Assembly (NCBI GenBank): GCA_018389105.1
Contig: JACATO010001053.1
Location: forward strand, 1 to 64,000
Length of the DNA: 64,000 nucleotides
Direction: 5' to 3'
From: Nautilus pompilius
Taxonomy: Eukaryota; Mollusca; Cephalopoda; Nautilida; Nautilidae
Shown here piece by piece: positions 24,250 to 36,500 of this stretch; the first letter of the stretch is position 1; every line of letters starts with the position of its first letter. Under the pieces are notes generated by a model. That model was not told where the DNA came from. It worked only from the letters and a program-made list of their open reading frames with translations, and searched no databases. A program made the translations under genes and the position numbers.

Positions 24250-26700
24250 ATTTTATTGGCTAAGATGGACCTAAGATTTACACGCATGTGCTGATAAACA
24301 TGGAACTTATTTGACATTTACAAGCATACAGTGTTAAAGATTGAGTGTGTCTTAATTTTACAACCAATCCATTATGAAGATAAACTTTACGTTTTCATTT
24401 ACAAGCATATGGAGGCAAAGATGCTCTTTGCCTGACATTTACTGGCACGTCAAGGTCATATCGTTGTCTTTTCAATTGCCAATTTATTATTAATGATTAC
24501 TGGCAAATCAGATGATTTAACAGACAAGGGAAGAATTTTTAAAGAGTCAGTTTTTATCTCTTAGAAATGCTGAATAAGATGAAATGAAGCAATTAAATCT
24601 ACAAATTAATTCGGAGCAACCAAAAAAACACAAATGCAAATATTGTAAATCTTCTTTTCAATATAAAGTCGGCCAGGAAAGATACTTCGACAACCGGACT
24701 AATTAAAAACTTAAATTGGGCGTTAGAATGTCTAACAATAAAATCTGGTTTTAAATCGATCTCTTCTCTAGATTTTTTGTCATGCAAGTTACTGGGAAAA
24801 AAAATAAATAGACAGCATAATTTTAAAAGAAGAATATCACATACAAATGGCAATTTTTTTTCCTGAACCAGCATAACAGAAGTAATAACTTTTTTGTATT
24901 AATATTAAAGAAGCTCAACATTCATTGGCTATTTTATAAAATATCCCCCCCACATAAAGACCGGAGTTTGTTCCCAGATCAAACAGTAGACAGCCGAGGT
25001 TGGAAAAAAATCTTTTAAAAGAAAACAGATAATAGTAAGACTCTGGCTACCGTTCCAACGAATGCAGCGGGTCGAATCCTTTATTAAACCAGCTATAACA
25101 CATTCATAGGATGGTGTTCTGCCGGGCTCTGACTCCGGGCTTAGTGGTCTTATCTATATATTTAATTCAGTATATTTTAATATGGTTGTTGGTGCGAAAA
25201 ATCAAGTAAACCTAGGTAATTCCTTCTCCACCAACCGTGGTCTATTAATGATCATCTTGGAAAAAAGATTGTTAAATGCCACATCTCGTTTGAAGTTGTC
25301 TCGCAGACTGATCGGTAATTCTGCTTCAATTCATATATACTCACATATGTATTCTGACAGACCATCTGTGATTTGGAGGCCTGATTAAGTGAATAAGACT
25401 ATAATCCGAAGTGGCTTGGCTTACTACTGGAGCTGACTTAATGCGTAATAATTCCTTGCAGGGTTTCAAACGTAGAAAAGGCAGTAATTTCCGGATGCTA
25501 ATAAAATATCCGGGTGCTAAAAATCTTCAAGCAGATTTCGAAACCGTTTCAAGACGTTGGCTTTTAAAGTTATCACTTCTTCTAGATTTTGTGAAATATT
25601 CAGCAAGTTGGATTATAAAGATGTTGTCGAGTGTTCAGTGCAATTTCTACGTCCGTGCCTTTTTGCGCATCGCTGTATTGCTGTCACGAATTTCTTTCAC
25701 GAATCGTTCTCTTTCTCCAGCAAACTCGTCGGGTGTGGGGGGCGGCGGCCTACGGGTGGACATAATTATAAAGTGCATAAACAAGTCCCGACATCAAAAA
25801 CGTGTTTTTTGAACAGACTCAGGGGCAGTCGCGATAAAGTGCCAGCTTAAGTCGGCTTAAAGAAGCCTTTCCACCGAATGCGCGTGCATTTAAAAAAAAA
25901 AATTTCAGAAGAAAATCAGATTCTTTAAAGATTATTTAAATAATAATCGCATCACGGATGCGTAGCGCTCCCGAATGCCCCAGATGAAGGACCGCGGTCG
26001 GTTTCCGGTGAGATCCGGTTTGCTTGCCGCTCCACTTCGCTTTTTTGTACCAGTTCCGGCCGCGCGAGTTACCTCCCTGCTTGCGTCCTTAACCGTGGAG
26101 TTACGTTAGGCGTGTTTTTTCTTCGAGTGTCTGTAATAGAGGTTCCGGGGGGGGGGATAACTCTTGATTGGCTCGCATCTCGACCATCCCCTTCTCTCAC
26201 CTCCAGCGGTACCCGGGCTACTTGCTCGGCCGCCAAGGCTGATGCCCTACACCTACTTCCCTCCCTCGCCATTCTAGCTGTGGATGACGGGAAAGAAGTT
26301 CTTAAACGAGCAGGAACACGATGGTTGATTGTCAGCCATCTACAAAAAAAAAACAGATTATTTTTCGGCTCTGGAAATACAGAGAAAAAATCCTCAAGTA
26401 ATAATTTTTAAATAAAAGACCGTAAGGAGATTTTAAAAGAAACAGGAACATCTTCCATTAAAATATCTACAAAATTGGTCGGAAGTGTCCCTATTTGTTT
26501 CGGACAGATCATTGTCGGAGTTGTTAACGCGAGTGTTTTCTGTTTTTTTTAGCAAGTAAACACATTTAAAAAATAACCGACAAAAATCTAAATCGTAGTG
26601 AAAGTTCAATAACCATTGCCAACATTTTCCCACTTTTTATTCACTGACTAAGATCTGACATTTGTTTTCAATTAATTTTGGGGCGCTAATTCAAAAATAA
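24250..26700. other. intergenic, no feature recognised
   Basis: AT-rich DNA with no coding homology, RNA gene or clear repeat on either strand. A run of nine G at about 26146 is the only simple tract of note. Confidence 0.4.
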
Positions 26701-27470
26701 AATTGGTTTTTGCCTATCAGGTCAAGTTTTTGTTCTACAGGGTCTTAAAATGGTTTAACTTTTTACCTGGTCAACAAGGAGGATACCCGAAATATCCATG
26801 TTTCTTGTGCCTGTGGGATAGTTGAGTAAGGACAAGCATTGGACTCGGAAAGAACTGGCCGGTGAGAACATGCTTAAAGTCAGAGAACCAAATATCAAAA
26901 ACTAACCACTAGAAGATCAGGTAAAAAAATCTTTCCTCCTCTCCACATCAAAATGGGTCTAATGAAGCAGTATGTCAAAGCTCTAAGCATAGAAGGTGAC
27001 TGTTTTAAGTAAATATGCACAATATTTCCTAGCCTCAGTTATGAAAAAAATAGAAGCTGGTGTGTTTGACAGGCCACCAAATCAGAAAAACTGATTAGAG
27101 ATCAACATTCACAAGCTCCATGAATGATATGGAGAACAGAGCATGGAGTTCTTTTGTAGCTGTTTTGAAACAAAAAAAGCTGAAAATTACAAAGATCTTA
27201 TTCAAACATTGCTTAGGAATTTTCATCGTCTGGGTTGCAACATGAGCATAAAGGTTCATTTCCTCAACAGTCATCTTGATAAATTTTCTGAAAATATAGG
27301 TGATGTAAGTGATGAGCAAGGTGAAAGGTTCCATCAAATATACAAGCTATGGAGGAGTGATACCAAGGAAGGTGGGATGCTCACGTGATGGCCGACTACT
27401 GCTGGAGTATTAAGAGAGACTGTTTGGAAATGAAGCACTCCAGAAAAGCCTACAAACGAAAATTTAATCC
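26700..27470 (+). pseudogene. broken coding relic of a dispersed repeat-type protein
   Basis: Translated pieces in several frames share the order of a protein I recall as many near-copies in invertebrate gene models: GGYPKYPCFLCLWDS (from about 26780), FLPPLHIKMGLMKQYVKAL (about 26932), LGCNMSIKVHFLNSHLDKF, DVSDEQGERFHQ (about 27300-27340) and MADYCWSIKRDC (about 27388). The copy is interrupted in several places and cannot make a full protein. I do not know which repeat class it belongs to. The high copy number of the family elsewhere is recollection and was not checked here. Confidence 0.55.
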
Positions 27471-27499
27471 ATGAAGGAAGAATGTGTCATTTACTAATA

Positions 27500-28960
27500 T
27501 CAGTTATTGTAAATAAACCCATGTCTGTCATTGTTTTGTTTGTGCGGTATTCTAAATGAAATGATAAGAATATTCTGGATTAGTTCGTGTCCATTTTTGA
27601 CTAAAATTCATTCAATTCTAGCATCGATTTATATTTCTCTATTTCAATATTTTGACTTGATAAGTCATAGTTAACCAATATATTTGTTGATCTCAAAATT
27701 GATTCATGGTATTGTTTGTTGGAATGGTATTCTAAAGAAAATGATAAGAATAGGATTGAGGTGATTGTGGAAGTCATTGTAATCGGGTACTTTTTTATGG
27801 CGATTGATTGAAAATGGGGGTATGCTGTAGAGCAAAAACCAATGTGATATTTGAGTTCAGCGCCCACAAATTAGTCAGAAACAAGTCTCAGATACAAGTC
27901 AGCAAAAAATTGTTAACCAGTGTAATAGAACGAAAATAATATTGATAACCGAAAAATAATTGAGGAAAACGCTTAAGTTCCCTACGCTTATTTTGAAATA
28001 TCATTTGATAAGAAATTACTTTTCTGCTGCTTATGTAAAATTAAGCCTGTGAGAGGAAATATTGGCATATATCGGGAAAATAGGCGGGTGCAAACTGAAA
28101 ATAATAGTATAAAAGCCATTCTTAGCAACCCAGAAACTGTCAGTGTATCACGGATGTAAAGGCAAGAATACGACGATATCTGCATCATAGTTTTAGTAAT
28201 ATACATGTGGTATACGTTTAACCAAACAGTTGGTGTTCGTTTGAGAACACAGCCTAGTTTGGTGTTCCAAAAAAGATAGACTTCTGCAGTTAAATGTAAA
28301 CTGCTAACAATATTAGCAAAGTGCAAGTCGCAGTATTATTCTGAAACCATTACAGTACAGTGATGAAAATGTGCTAGCAGATGGAGCAACAAGCAATGCA
28401 ACGTTGCAAAGAGGTAACAGTGTATCTCGTCCTTTCTGTATAATTGGTGAAGTGTTCAGATGCTCAGCGACAGTGCCTTTGATAGTACAGTGCACTTTGG
28501 AACTCTACAGAATAAAATGTATGCTTTATACGTTTTGTAAATCACTGTCAGTGTTCTCATACATACCATCTCTCTTAGTTCGTAAATAAATGCACACTGC
28601 ACGCGTATTATATTCCGATCTTTTGATGTTTTATTTCACCTTGGCTCACGGTTGAGATACCTGCGCCAAAATTCCAAGAAATTCCGGTCTCTAAAGCATA
28701 AAACAAACCGGAGTTTGTTCTGGAATGAAAGATCACTCAAGTATACACAACGTCAGAATTTGCACGCCATTATCAAACAGGCTCGAGGTCTGGTTAGTTT
28801 TACCCTTTTCCTGCAAACCTGGCGGCGGTACTCTCGCGTTTTCCCGCAACGTGTAGTGTCCTGGCTATTCTTCCCTGGTCCGGACTACGCTGATCCTGCG
28901 AACAAGTTCATCTGAATTATTAACAAAGTGGATTAATGTAGGCTCGGTCTCATCATCTCT
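27500..28960. other. AT-rich intergenic DNA, no feature recognised
   Basis: No recognisable coding sequence. Some of it may be the 3' part of the repeat whose coding relic ends near 27470, but no terminal repeats were found. Confidence 0.35.
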
Positions 28961-28979
28961 TTGCCCCCCTCTCTCTCTA

Positions 28980-29112
28980 TCGTCCTGACTTTCAGGAATG
29001 CGGGCACTTCGCGGAAGAGAGTAAGTGTGAGGAATCGACGGCCGGGATTCGATCTTTGGCCCTCAACCTTGGCAGTCCAGTAAGCTAACCATCGGACAAC
29101 CGCGTCACCTTA
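28980..29112 (-). repeat. tRNA-derived SINE relic
   Basis: On the minus strand a tRNA-like head reads GTTGTCCGATGGTTAGCTTA (A-box region), followed about 45 bases later by GATCGAATCCCGG, a good pol III B box. The spacing suits a tRNA-derived SINE. The 3' body end is not defined. Confidence 0.55.
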
Positions 29113-29784
29113 ATCTCATGAAGAACACCAAGTACAATGTTAACTCATCTTAATAGTAACGGCTAAAGCTACGTTTCAGGGAAATCCTTCCCTGTAATTA
29201 TCATCAGGGGTTTGTCCTGAAACGGACTGTTCTTTTTTGGCTGCGCTGATGTTAATTAGCAGCAGATGCTTCATTGTTTTCATTGTCTGACGCGAGCTTG
29301 GATGGAATCGAGTGCCTAATAGACGCACACATGGCGACGGTATAAGATCTCTGAAACGTAAATTTATTAGGCGCTGCTAATAAGATAATTGAGAATTTCC
29401 CGAAATGACTCTCTACGTTCAAACTTTGTCTGTCTAAAAGACGTGTTCCTCGAAATGTCTTCATGCTGATCTCCTTGTGGCTTACTGATATCCCTGATTA
29501 CGTAAGACCCTCATCTTACCTTTCCTAGCAAACTGTCGCCTAAACTTGGTATTGTTGTACCCTGTTTTTGTTTTGTTTTGTTTTTTTGAAGCAGTTCCGT
29601 TGTCTTGAAATCTTTTGTCTTTGCGTCTTTTGTTGCTTTTTTAAAGCACGTTCTAATTACTCTGTTTTCTTAAGATTGAAAATCTTTCTTTCGCACCTTT
29701 TAGCTTTTAGATTTCGTGTCCACGCTTCACAAAGCTTAGAGAGAAAGAAGTTCTGTAAGCACGGTATAATTGAAAGCGAATAAG

Positions 29785-29890
29785 TAACATCACACCTCAG
29801 CTGTTGAGAGATGGATTCGAACCTCTGACTGGCCAAGGCATCTCACCATCACGACGACTGAGATTTTTACGGGACGGCTGCCACCAGTTG
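29785..29890 (-). repeat. tRNA-derived SINE relic
   Basis: On the minus strand there is a tRNA-like stretch with GTCGTGATGGTGAGATGCC in A-box position and GGTTCGAATCC, a perfect B box, about 20 bases later. It is a different subfamily from the relic at 29 kb. Confidence 0.5.
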
Positions 29891-29899
29891 CGACTCCCT

Positions 29900-31854
29900 T
29901 CTCTCCTCCTCCACGTTTCCCTTTAATGGGTGTACATTATTATTATCACTAAGTCTGGCACAGTTTTATAATTCTCTGGAAATATATCCGTGACCAGTCA
30001 GTTTGGCTCACTCAATAATTTTCGATTAATTTTGCATTTCTTTTAAACACGAAAGCTTAAAGTCGGGTAAATTTTTTTGTTTCTAACATTATATTATTTT
30101 TAATTAGAAGAAAATCTAAAATTATAACAAAAAAACTCGGTTAGAACTACAAATCCTTGTTTTTGTCAATATTTTGACCAAAGACTACGTTGTCTTGTCT
30201 TGTAAGAGCTAAAGTTACCATTTGGGTGGAGTTTCTTAGCAGATTTTACAAAATCTGTCTTTAAAATACCCAAATACCGATATGTACATATTTGTGATTT
30301 TTATGCGACTCTTTCTGGATGTTAATGAGTTGTAAAATACAGTTTGGTTTAAATATTTCAACCGAGTTTTGTCTGCCCCTCAAATAACCACGATTACCGA
30401 AAAGACTAAGTGGATTTTTGTCTGCAAATACCGCCTTTCCGCAACCTCCTGCTTGCCAGTTTTTGTAATTCTTACGAAATTGAGGTCTTTTTTGTCTTTG
30501 TACAGCAGAAAGTCCTGTTTTCTAAAGCTAGTATGTGCGATTTGAAGCCTGTTGTTTCCGGGTATCTTCTAACAGTGATACCCGATATCTTCTTGGCAAT
30601 AGTTTCGTCTGACTGTCTGACTAATTAAACCCGTTTTTACCTCGAAGTCTTCAGAAAATTCAATCTACCCTTAGTGACTTTTAATGAAAACTGGACGGTG
30701 GTTCAACAGAAAACAAAACAAAAAAAGTTTTCCCCAATAATCCTGCCAACGGTTCTTATGTAGGAACATGTTTTTTTCCCAAAAGTTTCTGGACATGTCA
30801 GGCCCCATTTTGACATATGCAGCAATTTGCTGTCTGTCATGACCGTCTCAAACACTGTCCACACTTATTTTCCCAATTCAGGATTCATATTTTTTTGCTG
30901 AAAAATTGCTCCAGCATCGCGTGAAGACCGCTGACGAATGGATGGCTGTTTCTGTGCATGAAAACGTTGCGGAAAGTTTCCAGAAATCTGCAGAATTTTC
31001 CAGATCGAAAGGAAAAGTTCTGATGGTTTTCAGAACGTAACAGTTTCCAAGATATAATCACCCGCAATATATTGGGAAATTCAAGAGCAATTGTTGCGAG
31101 TTTGCATTGAAGGCTTCACGTCTGACATCTGACAGTTAGTGATGGGGCCAAACTGACTGGTCGACATGGAAAATCTGAATGTCGTAGACAATACTCGTTA
31201 TGGAAAGGCGGAGTAAAGCGAACTGTGAGATCTCGCCAACAGTGATAGGCCGCGAGACCTGTACGGCTTTAGCGGAAGTCCTCGGCCGGCGCTGGTTTCC
31301 GATCGTTACAGATGCCGTCTTGTACGAGAAGCCATTTAGTTATTGCGTCTTTGGCGTCTACACCGCATCGCGCGGACGATAACCGAAGTCGGAGATAAAA
31401 ACGGGCCCCTTCAGCAAATATATAGACAAGAATTTTTTTTAAAAAATGAATAATCTCTTTAAAATTATTCGTTATTTGTTAAAAAAACAAAGAAAAAGGT
31501 CTAATGAATTCCCAGCCTCATGTTCTGCTGACGGTACAGAACCAATCTTCTTGTCGTAACCCTTCAAGGACAAAAATCTATCTTTGAGTCATCTTTGAAT
31601 AACCAAATACCTTTATCACGTGATATTTACATTATTTTAAACAGGAAAGTAGAAAATACTATCATTATTTATGACATTTATTAGAAATGGGGTTCCTTTG
31701 ACAAAACCTTTTTTTTTTTAAATATTTATATTTCGGAGTTACCTTTCCTTGTTTAATTATTTTCCCGCAATGGTCTTCGTGGCGCATTTTTGTCTAATTT
31801 TTTGTGGTTGTTATTTCACCATCACCACAAGTAAAAAGTGTTCGGCTCCGGTTG

Positions 31855-31885
<31 letters not shown>

Positions 31886-32500
31886 TTGCCTCCGTCGAGC
31901 TATTCAGAGTACACAGAAAACGTTTCGTCGTAGAAGCTTTTTTAATGAACGCTCTAATTTCATTTTAATAAGTTCATCATTACACCGACCCTTTTGAAAG
32001 TATTAGTAAACCGGTAGTTACTCGCAGCAACGGAAATGAATCAGCGAATTTCGCGTCCAGGTAAATTTCTACTTCACGAACGCCTAACAGGTAAGTCGGT
32101 TTCTCCGGAGGTTAGTGGTATTAGCTTCCCTCCCGTTCATCTCACGGCAATAATCTATAAGACAGAAGCTGGAAAGGATAACGTCCAGAAAAATTCTGAT
32201 TTTACTTATTTAATAATAATAAATAATTGAACGTGAAGTAATTGGTTTTTCTTCGTGATGAAAGTCACGTGACGTTTCCCGCAGGTATTTTGAGGGAGCC
32301 AACTGTTATACTTTGCATTAGTTTGGAATTTCCGACGGAGCTAACGCGTTATGTGTGGACGTCATTCGAAACGATAACTAACAGCGCTGCAAAATACAAA
32401 ATAAACAGTAAACTAAACATTTACAATCTAAAATTTACTACCCAAACAAAGGACTTTCACATTAAAAAAAAAACAACTATTCTTCAATATCATTATGGAT
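29900..32500. other. intergenic, no gene recognised
   Basis: AT-rich DNA with a (TTG)n tract near 31857-31882. No coding homology. It includes the 3' flank of the minus-strand lectin gene, whose poly(A) site I could not place with confidence. Confidence 0.4.
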
Positions 32501-32521
32501 GTTTCTTCGCTGAATTACGAT

Positions 32522-33505
32522 TTAAGTTCCGTGAACTTCTACAAAGGAATAGTTCTCGTCACCATCGGAGTTCGCCTCCTTCCGATCCATCGGTGGGAGG
32601 TCTCCACTTTCATTTGGGTTGCGAATCTTCGTGTCGTCATTTCCGGACACCAGACCGGGTTTCCGCTTCCGCGACTTCTGCTTCCTGCCGTGTATTTGCT
32701 GCACGTGCTGTGGCAGGGTTATCAGGTCGATGATGACGATGAAGCCGAGCACGCCGATGACCACCGAGGTCACGGTGACTCCCACGTAGGTGGCCGAGGG
32801 ACGGTGGTCGCTGGTGCTCGTCTTTTTCCGCAGCTTGTTCTTGCTCTTGATCTCATCGCTCATGAGCTGCATGTCGTCGACGGGCATTGCAGGAAACAGG
32901 GGGCGCCACCGACGACGCCAGTATGGCTGAGGCGGGTTCTGAAAATGTAGAGGCGCTGCTGGACGTCGGCGTGGGTCCGTGGCCCTCCGACCACATTATT
33001 GAGTCGTCCTGCCAGGCTTCTGAACACTGGACCAGCGTGGAGTAACCGTGAGAGGGAGCGACTAGAGAAAGAAACAAAATATGTCTACTGAAATAAAATC
33101 GTTTGACACGGCATCAACTACAGAAAAAAAATACGTTTTGGCGTTAACACGTGGCTACTGACGCCATTCTTTTCCTCTTTCCAACAACCGAGTTTCTTTC
33201 GTACAACCCGTGACGAGTTCTCATTCTTTCTGTATTTCGTGACAGCCACGAGTCAGTGCCGACCTATTGCGCAAAGAAGAAAATTACTTTCTCTTAAAAA
33301 TCCCAGTCTTGACAGTCTAGGACTAACGACAGATAGCAGTGCTAAAATGGAGAAGTTGTGGTGTATCAGCATTGTTAGCCAAGTAGGTTAACCGAGAACT
33401 GTGGTCAAGATGAGGTGCGAGTTAATCAAGTTACCAGCGGAACCTACACCACATGTAGCTGGAACTTATCAGCTAGAACCAAAATTTGATACAGGTATGA
33501 AATAC

Positions 33506-33546
<41 letters not shown>

Positions 33547-36500
33547 TATCTTTGTTTATGGTCTGCTTACACTGCAACTGTATATATCTTAATCCCCCCT
33601 CAATATTTATCAATTTGCTTTTCAGTAACTCTTGAATAGTAAATATTTTAAATACGTCTTTTACTTTAGCTTAATTTTTTAAACAAACAACCGTAGACAA
33701 CTAAAACCTTCTCGTGCAACTTTGGTGGAGCCAGTTATCTCCCCTTTCCTTCCTTTTAGTTCGGTTACGCAAACATCTCGCACGTGGTGGATACCGTTGC
33801 ATCTGTCTTCACTGACCGCGACAGATATACTCACCTGTCGAAGTTTCCGATGGTGAAGATAGCATCATAGGGGGTAAATCAGTCAGTTGCCCTCTGCTTC
33901 CGTTATAAACACGAACTGCGAAAAATACAGAACTAACTTACTGCTTTACCACATTAATCAAATTTTAACTAATAATAACGTGTCAGTATAAATTAAAAAT
34001 AATCTAATGCAAGATCCTTAAGCCAAATAAAAAATATAATAAAAACTTTGTTTTTTAAAAAAATACTATTTATTTTTAAATTTTATTTTTATATACAAAT
34101 ATAATTTAAATTCTAAGGGACATAATGTTCAAAAAGTCACTCAATGAGTTATGTCCCTTACATTAATTTTGTTTTTAAACTAAATAATTCATGTAACACG
34201 GTTCATAAAAACAAAGTACATATTGATTATCTTTTCGTTTACTTCTTTTCAACTACATTAGTATCTAAAATAAGGCAACAAACAAAAGTTTATTCATCAA
34301 ATGATCAATATTATGACAAATTTTTATCAAAGAAATATGTAAATTGAGGTAAATTTTAGATGTGTAAAGGGAGACAAACAGAATAAAAAAATCAAAAAAG
34401 GAAAGAATTTTAAAACGTAATGTAAACTAAAACGAATATAGTCAATACAGGATGTGATCCCCGCATGAAGATGATACATTACTCATAGTGGCTTTGCTCG
34501 CTGCTTATAATCAGACCAGTGGGCGCCAATAAAGTCCGTTGTCTTCGAAAAGCTTGCAGTTCTTGGAGAGGATTGGAGGGAGGTAAACACGTCTTCCCGG
34601 GACATTCCGAACATTTTCAATAGGATTTAGCACAGGAAAACGTGCTGAAACCAATCGTACTGGTATCGGTTTGGTCTTGAATCTATTAGTCGGTCGTTCA
34701 GTAAAATGAAGTTATCTCCAGTTGCACGCGGTTATGGTCTGACGTCCCCCCTTTCCACGATATTTGTGGACTGGTTCCGTGTGTTCCTCCAAGACGGCTA
34801 CGCGCCTTGATTATCATCCTCTTTCGCACAACTTCTGCAACCTCCCTATGGCCGCGAAGAGGTCAGGAGCTAATTGGATCGGTATTGAAGTCGAGTGACA
34901 AACATATCCATCATCTACTATGGCTGTAACCCATAGTCGACCTCGAATTTGTTCCCAAATGATACCTCCCTGACTGCCCGGTCGTTACCCTACCAACAGC
35001 TACTTCTCTACCTTAGAAAATCTCCCAAACAAGTGGAGCTGATCATCTGTAGCTTTACCCTCCAAAACGAATGTCTTAACAGGGCCAAGATTAATATGAA
35101 CGCAAGCCACAGTTTTGTTCTTTATACTAAAAAATAATTTGTTTCTGCTGGAACTCTCCGACAGAATTTTGGTTACATGATGAGGAATTTTCCTAGTACG
35201 TTTGGCGAATAAAACTGTCAGCCTTAAAAAAAATATTTCTGTTTTCTATTTGCTACTTACCTTTTAGAATGACCGTTATCCCACATCTTACTCACCGTAA
35301 TTGCATTTTTTGTAGTGATGGCTCCAGTTTCTGTCGCTGAGGAGCAATAAGTCTTCAGATATCCACCTGTTGTCACTCCTAAGTCCGCAGGAAGTTCCTT
35401 TTTTGTCGTAGTCAAACGATCTGCACTCGAAATCCATTTCCTCTCTGCACAATGTTTCGCACTGCTGTCTGGTCTTGTTCTTCAGGAATTTCTCGTACGG
35501 TCCCTGGTCAAGTCTACAGTTCTCCTCGATAATAAATGTGCAGTTTCCTGTGTTATATAAAACCAGAGAGCCATTCCTGTGTTACTGCTAGTTCTAAAAG
35601 TGTTTTTGATAAAGATATTCATTTGGTTTAATGTGGGATTCAGTCCTTATCGGTAGATTTCCAAAATATTTTTCAGCACATCTATTGGTCGAAAATTTAA
35701 AACACGAATCATCTTTACCGTTAAACCGGTTCTAAGCGGATGGAGGGATTCAGATATTCGTACCGCGCCAGAACAGCTCTGCTGCGAGTTCTTCGCTACA
35801 TTTCCTCTCGAGTCTATAGGTTGTGGTCAGCGGTCTAAGGGAGGTAATGTTTAAAACACAAGGATTATTGCAATAAGGAGGGGTTAAAGGTTGACATTTG
35901 AAATAACCAATCACATTAACCGAGATAATGACTATTTATGCAGAATTATGCGGATTTTCCACTGATTCCCCTTTTAGTGGATCTTTATTTCAATCCACGC
36001 GGAATTCAGGTCGCTATTTGTTTGGCCGGTATATATAATATAAGATGATAATTTTTAAAAAATGTAGCCGCATTTCTTTAACAACCCTAACCCGCTTAGC
36101 AACCGAACGTTTACCTTGGTTCCTTAAACACAGAAATGGCCAGGATTCTGAACATGGGGCGATCTGGAGCACAAAATGCGGTTCCATCATCATCAGCGAG
36201 CAGTTTCCGTGATCCAAGCTGTTCTCGACATACCACTGGTCCAACCGCACCGGCGATCCGTCGATCCACCTCCAGTCGTCTCCCCCTAGACGGTGCAGCC
36301 CGATCCAGAACTTGCTCTCGCTATCCCTGCTGCTGCAAAAGTATACAAACGCCCGCTTCATCGCCAGAGCTGACAGAAGTCGGTAAGATTCGAATGCTCC
36401 GTTTGTGGGAAGATACCTGAAGTGTATCCACTTAGAAGTAAGTAAGGTGGATTAGAAGCAGGAAGCTGTATACATGAGCTGTCAAAAAAGGGGGGGTAAG

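Noticed and set aside
23534-24274. Long open frame of Gln, Ile, Ser and His runs
   Set aside because: It is the translation of CAG, CAT and CT microsatellites, which lack stop codons; no homology or coding signal.
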